In this document: positions 1 through 6,545 of the stretch, piece after piece
How the letters are laid out: every line of letters starts with the position of its first letter
Numbering within the stretch: position 1 is the first letter of the stretch
Origin: Peptococcaceae bacterium UBA4997
GTDB lineage: Bacteria; Bacillota; Dehalobacteriia; UBA4068; UBA4997
Reading direction: 5' to 3'
Assembly: GCA_002398485.1 (NCBI GenBank)
Contig: DGYV01000042.1
Location: forward strand, 1-8,675
DNA: 8,675 nucleotides
Position numbers and translations under genes: made by a program
Notes under the pieces: model-generated
Databases searched by the model: none
Seen by the model: only the letters and a program-made list of their open reading frames with translations
Told to the model about the DNA's origin: nothing

Positions 1-63
1 ATATAGGCCTAGGCAGTTTAAATATATCTTTCAAAAAGAAGCTTATATTTAAAGCAAGCAGAA

Positions 64-101
64 GGCTGTATAAAACATACAGCCCCTTTTCTTTATTTAT
101 T
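64..101. terminator. Hairpin terminator, best read on the plus strand, possibly bidirectional
   Basis: GGCTGTAT-AAAAC-ATACAGCC (64-84) is a perfect 8-bp inverted repeat with a 5-base loop. On the plus strand it is followed by CCTTTTCTTTATTTATT, a good T tract. On the minus strand it is followed by the weaker TTCTGCTTT. It would suit a plus-strand gene ending just left of the window, converging on this cluster. It may also stop read-through from the DUF1847-like gene. Confidence 0.6.
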
Positions 102-207
102 GTCCAATACAATATCAAACTTAAAACAACTAGGGGAACAGCTTCACCTAACTGCGTTATCAGCTGAAAAAAACTATCCCAAAAGCTGTTGCTGCCCGAT
201 TGGATAA
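100..207. repeat. Nested inverted repeat in the left intergenic region
   Basis: An outer 9-bp stem pairs 100-108 (TTGTCCAAT) with 199-207 (ATTGGATAA), with one G-U pair if read on the plus strand. Inside it, AACAGCTT (137-144) pairs perfectly with AAGCTGTT (183-190). GGG (134-136) could extend this stem by pairing with CCC (195-197) across a 4-base bulge. The inner loop contains the palindrome CAGCTG. It could be a small structured RNA, a degenerate repeat element or chance in an AT-rich spacer. Confidence 0.3.
167..207 (-). terminator. Possible weak terminator downstream of the DUF1847-like gene
   Basis: On the minus strand TATCC (206 to 202) and GGATA (179 to 175) can pair across about 22 bases, and seven T residues (173-167) follow one base later. 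An inner AGC/GCT pairing is possible. The stem is short and the loop long, so this is a tentative call. It is the nearest T-run structure after the stop at 252. Confidence 0.28.
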
Positions 208-251
208 ATCTTATTATACTAAGCTCCATTCAACTAGCTCCCTGCATTCAG

Positions 252-884
252 TTATTTATTTTTTTTGGCTTTAAGTTGTTTTCTATAGTAACTTTCGTAG
301 CAATACAAAGCACCTGCGGGATTATGCGCTAAAGCCCTATCTTTAGTTATCAAGGTAGTTACAGGGCTTTCAGCATATTTATAAAACAAGGTATCATGCC
401 CTACGCAAAGACCAATTACTACGTTCAAGTCCACCTTTTCTTCATTCAAAAATATAGCTTGAGCAATAGGGTTACACGCAGGCTCAAAACACCCCGGATG
501 CAGTTTATCGGCATCATCTATACCAAAATCTTCTTTAGAAATACCGCCGTTTTTACAAACTATAGAAGAAACTTCAAAACCATGATCCCGTAAAATGGTA
601 TCAAATATTTTAGCTTCCCTTTTCAAACCTTTGCAAAAAGCCAAACCTATCTTTTTATAACTCATGCGTTTGGCAAATTCAACTACTTCCCTAGCCCTGG
701 ACCATTCGCAATAACCTTCCGACTCTATTTTAGCTGCTGTTACAAATATAGCCTTATTTTGCTCGGTTAAGTATTCCTTAGTTATTTCTGTATAATCTTT
801 AGTTGTCATAGGACAATTTTTGGGCATAACCTCTTTTTCTTCTTTTTCACAAGAAACGATTCCGCAATTAGCACAAGTAAACAT
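252..884 (-). CDS. Cysteine-rich putative metal-binding protein, DUF1847-like
   Basis: The product is a 210-residue soluble protein of unknown function that resembles the DUF1847 family found in strict anaerobes and methanogens. It carries 11 cysteines: C4, C7, C12, C24, C59, C84, C110, C132, C137, C160 and C195. The N-terminal CANCG-x4-C pattern looks like a metal or Fe-S site. The second half has the conserved-looking blocks GCFEPACNPIAQA (131-143), DLNVVIGLCVGHD (152-164) and SPVTTLITKDRALAHNPAGALY (173-194). The Lys-rich end is KQLKAKKNK. I see no signal peptide or membrane segment. The start is the ATG at 884, 6 bases after GGGGAGG (891-897). An in-frame ATG at 968 adds 28 residues of atypical sequence. 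The gene lies 132 bases downstream of the ABC-F gene with no terminator between them, so they may share transcripts. A redox, metal-handling or sensing role would be inference only. Confidence 0.85.
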   Translation of the reverse strand: MFTCANCGIVSCEKEEKEVMPKNCPMTTKDYTEITKEYLTEQNKAIFVTAAKIESEGYCEWSRAREVVEFAKRMSYKKIGLAFCKGLKREAKIFDTILRDHGFEVSSIVCKNGGISKEDFGIDDADKLHPGCFEPACNPIAQAIFLNEEKVDLNVVIGLCVGHDTLFYKYAESPVTTLITKDRALAHNPAGALYCYESYYRKQLKAKKNK

Positions 885-890
885 ATTATA

Positions 891-897
891 CCTCCCC
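891..897 (-). promoter_or_regulatory. Ribosome binding site that sets the DUF1847-like gene start
   Basis: GGGGAGG on the minus strand lies 6 bases before the ATG at 884, so the protein starts MFTCANCG. This start puts the first CxxC motif at residues 4-7, as expected for the family. It argues against the longer in-frame start at 968. Confidence 0.8.
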
Positions 898-1016
898 ATA
901 ACATTAATAGAATATATAGAGATTTCGACTTTAGATAAGCGTTTCCTGCACAAAAACAAATAAAACATAGCAAACCTTAAGGAAATATTGCCTTTAAATT
1001 ATTTATTATAAATTAT

Positions 1017-2807
1017 CTACTGTTTGGCTATTTGCTCCGCTAAGTCATTCAAATAAAGCCAGCGTTCCATTTTTGTTTCCAGTTCTTTTTCCAGTTTTGC
1101 TTTTTTAGCTAAAAGCTCAGGTAAAACAGTAAAATTGGCAGCTTCTTCAACCAGCGCTTTTTCAACCTCTATAATTTCAGCCTCTATGCCTGCTATAATA
1201 TCATCTATTTCTTTATACTCCAGTTCTTCTTTATAGCTGAATTTCAGTTTGCGTTGTTTAACTATACTATTATTACTTTTTTCAGCTTTTGCTGTATTAT
1301 TTTTGATAATTTCTTCTTCCTCTTCGCTTATAGCCAAGGCATAATCACTATAGCCACCTTCATATTGCTTTAAGGTGCCGTCATTTTGAAAAGCAAAAAT
1401 ACGGTTTACCGTTTTATCCAAAAAATATCTATCATGGCTTACAGTAATAACAGCACCCGCAAAGCTTTGTAAATAATCTTCCAATATAGTAAGGGTTTCA
1501 ATATCCAAATCATTGGTCGGTTCATCTAAAAGCAAAATATTGGGGGCTTCTATCAAAACTCTTAACAAATAAAGGCGCCGCTTTTCACCACCCGATAATT
1601 TTTCAATCAATGTATGCTGCATGGCAGGAGAAAACAGAAAACGCTCCAGCATTTGGCTTGCGGAAACGGTGCCTTCTTTCAACTGTACATATTCCGCACC
1701 TTCCCGTATATAATCGATCACCTTACTATTCAAGGGCAATTCAGTATTTTCTTGGGCAAAATAGCCTATTTTTACGGTTTCGCCAATTACTACACTGCCG
1801 CTATCAGGTGTTATTTCACCTGTTATAAGCTTAAGCAAAGTAGTTTTGCCCGAACCGTTTTTACCTATTATACCTATGCGGTCATCCCGCAGCACTATAT
1901 AATCAAAATCATTTATCAGTTTTTCAGCATTCCAACTATAATCAAGATGATTAATTTCAATAGTTTTTTTGCCAAGCCTGCTGGCAACACTTTTTATTGC
2001 CACATTAGCTTTTTCGGTTATTCCTTTTGCCGCACTTAATTCATTAAAACGCTCCACCCTAAATTTGGCTTTGGTGCTTCTGGCTTTAGCACCCTGCCTT
2101 ATCCAAGACAGTTCTTGTTTGAAAAGAGATTGCCTTTTTCTTTCACTGGCCTGCGCCATTTCCTCGCGTCCAGCCTTAAGCTCCAAAAAGGTGCTATAAT
2201 TGCCTTCATAGGTATAAATTTTACCGTTATCAATTTCCCAAATTTTTTGGGTTACCCTATTCAAAAAATAACGGTCGTGCGTAACCATTAAAATTGCGCC
2301 CTTAAAGGTTTCTAAGTATTTTTCCAGCCATTCTACCATAGAACTGTCCAAATGGTTGGTTGGCTCATCCAAAACCAAAAGCTCTGCCTCATTTAGTAAA
2401 ACTGCAGCCAGGGCTATTCTTTTTCTTTGACCACCTGATAGTGTATTAACATCCCGGTCAAAACCAGTTATATCCAAACGGGTCAAAATAGCTTTTGCTT
2501 CGTACTCCAATTCCAGCCTTTTTTCGGGAACTACTCCCCAAAATACCTGATCCAGTACATTCGTATCAGTTTGAAAAACAGGATTTTGGGGTAAATAAGC
2601 AATACGAACACCGTTCATAACTACTAATTTACCGCTATCGCTTTCCTCCACGCCTGCTATAATTTTTAACAAGGTGGATTTGCCCGTACCGTTAATGCCG
2701 ATAAGCCCTATATGCTCACCTTCATTGATAGTAAAGGTTATATCATCCAAAATATTACGGATACCGTAAGTTTTCTTTAAATTTTCCGCCATTAATAAAT
2801 TTGCCAT
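1017..2807 (-). CDS. ABC-F family ATP-binding protein, Uup-type
   Basis: This is a soluble twin-ATPase protein with no membrane segments. ABC-F proteins bind the ribosomal E site and rescue or regulate translation; some confer antibiotic resistance. Residues here are counted from the ATG at 2807. The first ATPase has Walker A GINGTGKST (37-45), signature LSGGQ (123-127), Walker B with D147 and E148, and H177. A linker (about 205-280) includes SWIRQGAKARSTKAK, typical of Uup-like members. The second ATPase has GKNGSGKTT (315-323), LSGGE (404-408), D428-E429 and H458. An acidic stretch (SEEEEEI, near 495) leads to a charged C-terminal coiled coil (about 515-596), the Uup C-terminal domain. An ATG at 2819 is also in frame. 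I prefer 2807 because GGTGAT, complementary to the 16S 3' end, lies 4 bases upstream. A housekeeping Uup/YfmR-like role is more likely than drug resistance. Confidence 0.93.
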   Translation of the reverse strand: MANLLMAENLKKTYGIRNILDDITFTINEGEHIGLIGINGTGKSTLLKIIAGVEESDSGKLVVMNGVRIAYLPQNPVFQTDTNVLDQVFWGVVPEKRLELEYEAKAILTRLDITGFDRDVNTLSGGQRKRIALAAVLLNEAELLVLDEPTNHLDSSMVEWLEKYLETFKGAILMVTHDRYFLNRVTQKIWEIDNGKIYTYEGNYSTFLELKAGREEMAQASERKRQSLFKQELSWIRQGAKARSTKAKFRVERFNELSAAKGITEKANVAIKSVASRLGKKTIEINHLDYSWNAEKLINDFDYIVLRDDRIGIIGKNGSGKTTLLKLITGEITPDSGSVVIGETVKIGYFAQENTELPLNSKVIDYIREGAEYVQLKEGTVSASQMLERFLFSPAMQHTLIEKLSGGEKRRLYLLRVLIEAPNILLLDEPTNDLDIETLTILEDYLQSFAGAVITVSHDRYFLDKTVNRIFAFQNDGTLKQYEGGYSDYALAISEEEEEIIKNNTAKAEKSNNSIVKQRKLKFSYKEELEYKEIDDIIAGIEAEIIEVEKALVEEAANFTVLPELLAKKAKLEKELETKMERWLYLNDLAEQIAKQ

Positions 2808-2811
2808 TATT

Positions 2812-2817
2812 ATCACC
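2812..2817 (-). promoter_or_regulatory. Partial ribosome binding site favouring the second ATG of the ABC-F gene
   Basis: GGTGAT on the minus strand lies 4 bases before the ATG at 2807 and overlaps the first in-frame ATG (2819). It matches the start-proximal part of the AGGAGGTGAT consensus. The upstream ATG has only the terminator T tract before it, which offers no binding site. Confidence 0.45.
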
Positions 2818-2820
2818 ATT

Positions 2821-2852
2821 TTATAAAAATAGGCAGGGCCTGCGCCCTGCCC
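2821..2852 (-). terminator. Strong intrinsic terminator after purB, directly before the ABC-F gene
   Basis: On the minus strand GGCAGGGC-GCAG-GCCCTGCC (2851 to 2832) forms a perfect 8-bp G+C-rich stem with a 4-base loop, followed by TATTTTTATAA. It starts 17 bases after the purB stop. It ends essentially at the start of the next gene, leaving no room for a promoter between the two. It marks the end of the gat-pur transcript, or a conditional barrier in front of the ABC-F gene. Confidence 0.85.
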
Positions 2853-2868
2853 TTAGTATTTTTACATC

Positions 2869-4311
2869 TTAAACAAAAATATCCGCTTTCACGCCAAGTT
2901 CATCCTTATATTTGGCAAGTACTGGGGCTACTTCTGATTGCAAAAAATCATCCACCTGTTCTTTTGCACGCCCTACATAATTTTCGGGCTTCAATAAGGC
3001 CTGTAAATGCTCAAGACTTAGGTTAAAGGATGCATCCGCCGCTATTAATTCCAACAGGTTATTTTCCTTACCTTCCTGTTTCACATGGGCTGCCGCTGCC
3101 ATAGAATGCCGGCGGATACGCTCATGCAGTTCCTGACGGTCGCCTCCTGCTTTTACCGCATCCATCATGATATTTTCCGTAGCCATAAAAGGCAGTTCGG
3201 AAAACAAACGTTTTTCAATTACTTTAGGATATACCACCAGCCCTTGCGAAACGTTCAAATACAATTCCAATACCGCATCGGTAGCCAAAAATGCTTCCGC
3301 CACACTTAAACGCTTATTGGCAGAATCATCAAGCGTTCTTTCAAACCACTGGGTAGCCGAAGTAATGGCCGGGTTCAAAACATCTACCATTACAAAGCGG
3401 GATAAAGCGGCTATCCTTTCGGAACGCATAGGGTTCCTTTTATAAGCCATGGCCGAAGAACCTATTTGATTTTTTTCAAAAGGTTCCTCTACTTCTTTAA
3501 GGTGCTGTAAAAGCCTGATATCGTTAGAAAATTTATGAGCGCTTTGGGCAACCCCCGAAAGCACATTCAACACCTGGCTATCCACTTTGCGGGAATAGGT
3601 TTGGCCCGATACAGGGTAACACTTGCTAAACCCCATTTTTTCCGCAATCATTCTTTCGGCCGCTTTTACTTTGGTATGGTCGCCATCAAACAGCTCCAAA
3701 AAGCTGGCCTGCGTGCCTGTGGTGCCTTTGGAACCCAAAAGCGCCAATTTATTTATTTGGTGTTCTATTTCGTCTAAATCCAAAAGCAGCTCCTGCATCC
3801 ACAAAGTTGCCCTTTTACCTACGGTAGTTGGCTGAGCGCTTTGAAAATGCGTAAATGCCAAGGTAGGTAAATCCCTATGTTCCTTAGCAAAATCATTAAG
3901 CTGTTTAATAACATTCACAACTTTTTTTCTAACCAGCTTTAAGGCTTCGTACATGGTGATTATATCCGTATTATCACCAACATAGCAGGAAGTTGCCCCC
4001 AAGTGGATTATAGGTTTTGCGGCCGGGCACTGCTCGCCAAAAGCATAAACGTGCGCCATGACATCGTGCCGCAGTTTTTTTTCATACTCTGCCGCAACAT
4101 CATAATTGATATTTTCGGCATTGACCTTCATCTGCTCTATTTGCTCATCTGTAATTGGCAAACCCAGCTCTTTTTCAGTTTCAGCCAAAGCTATCCAAAG
4201 CCTGCGCCAGGTACGGAATTTCATATTCGGTGAAAATAAATACTGCATTTCGCGGCTGGCATAACGGCTGGATAAAGGGCTGTTATAGCCATCATTTTTA
4301 TCTATAGGCAT
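2869..4311 (-). CDS. purB: Adenylosuccinate lyase, eukaryote-like type
   Basis: PurB removes fumarate from SAICAR to give AICAR, and from adenylosuccinate to give AMP. At 480 residues it is longer than the roughly 430-residue Bacillus-type enzyme. It closely resembles human [13 protein letters not shown] (11-19), KFRTWRRLW (31-39), RHDVMAHV (81-88), [16 protein letters not shown] (101-116) and [12 protein letters not shown] further on. Likely active-site residues are H82, H155, S285, K291 and E298. All sit four positions below the human H86, H159, S289, K295 and E302 as I recall them. Two conserved prolines are replaced: the signature loop reads [11 protein letters not shown] (284-294) instead of GSSAMPYKRNP, and the H155 motif reads FTHFQSAQ instead of FTHFQPAQ. 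The reading frame is otherwise intact. The start is the ATG at 4311, 5 bases after AGGAGGT (4317-4323). A strong terminator follows the gene. Confidence 0.96.
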   Translation of the reverse strand: MPIDKNDGYNSPLSSRYASREMQYLFSPNMKFRTWRRLWIALAETEKELGLPITDEQIEQMKVNAENINYDVAAEYEKKLRHDVMAHVYAFGEQCPAAKPIIHLGATSCYVGDNTDIITMYEALKLVRKKVVNVIKQLNDFAKEHRDLPTLAFTHFQSAQPTTVGKRATLWMQELLLDLDEIEHQINKLALLGSKGTTGTQASFLELFDGDHTKVKAAERMIAEKMGFSKCYPVSGQTYSRKVDSQVLNVLSGVAQSAHKFSNDIRLLQHLKEVEEPFEKNQIGSSAMAYKRNPMRSERIAALSRFVMVDVLNPAITSATQWFERTLDDSANKRLSVAEAFLATDAVLELYLNVSQGLVVYPKVIEKRLFSELPFMATENIMMDAVKAGGDRQELHERIRRHSMAAAAHVKQEGKENNLLELIAADASFNLSLEHLQALLKPENYVGRAKEQVDDFLQSEVAPVLAKYKDELGVKADIFV

Positions 4312-4327
4312 AGGATACCTCCTATAA

Positions 4328-5038
4328 TTATTTCAAGCCCAAACGTTTGAATACTTCCTGGTAGGCTTCTTCCACACCGCCCAAATCCCTGCGGAAACGA
4401 TCCTTATCCAATTTTTCATTGGTTTCGGCATCCCATAAACGGCAGGTATCGGGGGAAATTTCATCCGCCAAAATAATAGTTCCGTCATCTAAACGACCGA
4501 ATTCAACTTTAAAATCTACTAATTTAATACCCATGCCCAAGAAAGCTTCTTTCAAGGCAGCATTGATTTTAAAAACCATATCGGTTATAGTAGCCAATTC
4601 TTCTTTATTGGCAAGGCCCAAAGCCGTTATATGATATTCGTTGATCATGGGATCGCCCAAAGCATCGTCTTTATAGCAGAATTCCAAGGTGGGATTCAAT
4701 AATTCCCTACCCTCTTCAACACCAAAACGCTTTGAAAAACTACCTGCGGTTATGTTGCGAATAATAACTTCCAAAGGAACGATTTGCACTTTTTTTACTA
4801 AAGTTTCCCTGTCATTGAGTTCTTCAATGTAATGAGTAGGTATACCTTTGGTTTCCAGCATTTTGAAAAGAAGGTTGGACATCCTGTTGTTTACTACACC
4901 TTTACCTTCAATAGTACCTTTCTTTTTACCATCAAAAGCAGTGGCACTGTCTTTATATTGAACCATATAAACCTGGGGATCATCGGTAGCAAAAACCTTT
5001 TTGGCCTTACCTTCATATAGCATTTCTTTTACTTGCAT
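4328..5038 (-). CDS. purC: Phosphoribosylaminoimidazole-succinocarboxamide (SAICAR) synthase
   Basis: PurC joins aspartate to CAIR using ATP, giving SAICAR in de novo purine synthesis in the cytosol. The 236-residue length is that of the stand-alone bacterial enzyme, with no fused PurE. The N-terminus has [10 protein letters not shown] (7-16), the nucleotide-binding lobe. Both family signatures are present: [10 protein letters not shown] (86-95) and LVDFKVEFG (173-181). The substrate-site stretch [12 protein letters not shown] is at 192-203. The start is the ATG at 5038, 8 bases after AAGGAGG (5047-5053). It lies 52 bases after gatB, with an AT-rich gap that has no convincing terminator, and 16 bases before purB, whose product acts on SAICAR in the next step. 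I see no purine riboswitch or PurR-like box in the short leader. Confidence 0.96.
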   Translation of the reverse strand: MQVKEMLYEGKAKKVFATDDPQVYMVQYKDSATAFDGKKKGTIEGKGVVNNRMSNLLFKMLETKGIPTHYIEELNDRETLVKKVQIVPLEVIIRNITAGSFSKRFGVEEGRELLNPTLEFCYKDDALGDPMINEYHITALGLANKEELATITDMVFKINAALKEAFLGMGIKLVDFKVEFGRLDDGTIILADEISPDTCRLWDAETNEKLDKDRFRRDLGGVEEAYQEVFKRLGLK

Positions 5039-5090
5039 TATTGCTGCCTCCTTATTTTAGGTTATTTTTAAAATTTCGACTTAAAACCTA

Positions 5091-6545
5091 CTAATCCTGC
5101 AACATTTCACGGATAAGCTCGTTTACCCTGGCAGCATTGGCCCTGCCCTTGGTAGCGCGCATGATCTGGCCTACCAAAAAGCCCAAAGCAGCTTTCTTGC
5201 CCCCCTTGTAATCAGCAACCGATTTAGGATTGGCGGCAATAACATCCGCTACCATTTGTACTAATTCTTCTTCATCGCTCACCATTTCCAAATTATTGGC
5301 TTTTACATATTCAATAGGATCTATATTCTCCCTAAATATTTTTTCAAAAACTGCTTTGGCTGTGGTTTTATTGATACTGCCCTTAACTACCAAGCTTACC
5401 AAATCACTTAACTGTTTGGGTGCAAAAGGCATATCCTTGGCATCCAAACAGTTTTCATTCAATAAGCGCAGGCCATCACCCATAAGGAAATTGACTACTT
5501 CTTTTGGTTCATTGCATAAAGCCACCGTTTCCTCACAGAAAAGAGCCAAAGCCTTGGAACGTACGATCATTCCGGCATCATATTCAGAAAGTTGCCATTC
5601 ATTCAAGTAGCGTGCCTGTTTCTGCTGTGGCAATTCAGGTATTTTGGCTTTTACTTCAGCTATCCATTCATCGGAAATATGCATGGGTGCCAAATCTGGC
5701 TCGGGGAAATAGCGGTAATCGTGAGCGTTTTCTTTAGAACGCATGGTATAACCAATGCCTTTTTCATCATCCCAACGACGGGTCTCCTGAACCACTTTTT
5801 CACCATTTTCCAATAAGTCTATCTGACGGTCTATTTCCCATTCTATAGCTCTTGTAATAGCCTTGAAGGAATTCAAGTTTTTGGTTTCCGTACGGGTTCC
5901 CAAAACCGAAGAACCCTTGGGTTTGATTGAAACATTTATATCACCGCGCATGGAGCCTTCTTCCAGTTTGCAGTCTGAAACCCCTAAATAGGACATAATG
6001 GCAGCCAAAGCTTCCATATAAGCACAAGCCTCTGTTGCCGAAGTCATATCGGGTTCACTTACTATTTCCATCAAAGGTACACCACAGCGGTTATAATCAA
6101 TAAAAGTTTCACCCGTATTATCATGGTGAGAAAGTTTACCTGCATCCTCTTCCATATGGATTTGGTGGATGCGCACTTTCTTTTTACCGTTATCGCCATT
6201 TATTTCTACCCAGCCATTACGGCAAATAGGCAAATAAAGCTGCGAAGTTTGAAATGCCTTGGGGAGATCGGGGTAAAAATAGTTTTTCCTATCAAATTTG
6301 CAATTTTGCGTGATTTCACAATTGGTAGCCAAACCAGCGGCAATAGCATTTTGTACTACTTGTTCGTTTAATACAGGTAATACACCCGGCATACCTGTAC
6401 ATACAGGGCAGGTCTGTGTATTGGGTTCAGCTCCGAAAGCCGTTGAACAACCACAGAAAATTTTAGTTTTGGTAGACATTTCCACATGGACTTCCAAACC
6501 TATAACCACATCGTATTTACTTCTGTCTGAATAGTATTCCGCCAT
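5091..6545 (-). CDS. gatB: Aspartyl/glutamyl-tRNA(Asn/Gln) amidotransferase subunit B
   Basis: GatB activates the side-chain carboxylate of misacylated Glu-tRNAGln or Asp-tRNAAsn with ATP and transfers ammonia supplied by GatA. The 484 residues cover the whole family architecture. The N-terminal catalytic cradle (about 10-300) has GLEVHVE (16-22) and a four-cysteine zinc site (C31, C33, C46, C49). It also has HMEEDAGKLSH (130-140) and the family signature DYNRCGVPLMEIVSEP (150-165), with DYRYFPEPDL at 276-285. A helical linker and the C-terminal tRNA-binding YqeY-like tail (about 335-484) follow, ending with ALGFLVGQIMRATKGRAN. The tail motif usually reads ANP; here it is ANA, a mild deviation. 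The ATG start directly follows the gatA stop. Whether the enzyme serves Gln, Asn or both cannot be read from this window, because gltX, glnS and asnS are not in view. Confidence 0.97.
   Translation of the reverse strand: MAEYYSDRSKYDVVIGLEVHVEMSTKTKIFCGCSTAFGAEPNTQTCPVCTGMPGVLPVLNEQVVQNAIAAGLATNCEITQNCKFDRKNYFYPDLPKAFQTSQLYLPICRNGWVEINGDNGKKKVRIHQIHMEEDAGKLSHHDNTGETFIDYNRCGVPLMEIVSEPDMTSATEACAYMEALAAIMSYLGVSDCKLEEGSMRGDINVSIKPKGSSVLGTRTETKNLNSFKAITRAIEWEIDRQIDLLENGEKVVQETRRWDDEKGIGYTMRSKENAHDYRYFPEPDLAPMHISDEWIAEVKAKIPELPQQKQARYLNEWQLSEYDAGMIVRSKALALFCEETVALCNEPKEVVNFLMGDGLRLLNENCLDAKDMPFAPKQLSDLVSLVVKGSINKTTAKAVFEKIFRENIDPIEYVKANNLEMVSDEEELVQMVADVIAANPKSVADYKGGKKAALGFLVGQIMRATKGRANAARVNELIREMLQD

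Larger units (their letters stand above)
1..251. other. Intergenic region without a convincing gene
   Basis: No frame here has a start codon with a ribosome binding site. One plus-strand frame (3-167) is open from the left edge but crosses the hairpin terminator and encodes a biased Lys/Ile-rich sequence, so it is probably not coding. The region holds the hairpin at 64-84, the nested inverted repeat at 100-207 and an imperfect direct repeat of GGAGCT (minus strand) around 222-240. It probably separates the minus-strand cluster from a gene to the left. Confidence 0.6.

Noticed and set aside
3..167. Plus-strand frame open from the left edge, possibly the end of an incoming gene
   Set aside because: It runs straight through the hairpin terminator at 64-101 and encodes a biased Lys/Ile/Ser sequence with no recognisable motif.
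885..968. 28-residue N-terminal extension of the DUF1847-like protein
   Set aside because: A strong ribosome binding site sits within it at 891-897, and the extension is AT-driven with no family resemblance. A weak AAGG before the ATG at 968 is less convincing.
1614..2039. Plus-strand open frame of 141 codons opposite the ABC-F gene
   Set aside because: It lies wholly antisense to a fully recognisable ABC-F protein, resembles no family I know, and has no good ribosome binding site. It is a shadow of the real gene.
5058..5090. Inverted repeat TAGGTT/AACCTA in the gatB-purC gap as a terminator
   Set aside because: The stem is only 6 bp with a loop of about 21 bases, is AT-rich, and is followed on the minus strand by AAATAAGGAGG rather than a T tract.
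5039..5090. Purine riboswitch or PurR box upstream of purC
   Set aside because: The gap is only 52 bases, too short for a purine aptamer plus expression platform, and contains no recognisable box.
5230..5610. Plus-strand open frame of 126 codons opposite gatB
   Set aside because: It is antisense to the conserved tail region of GatB, with a Ser/Leu/Lys-biased composition typical of a reverse-strand shadow.
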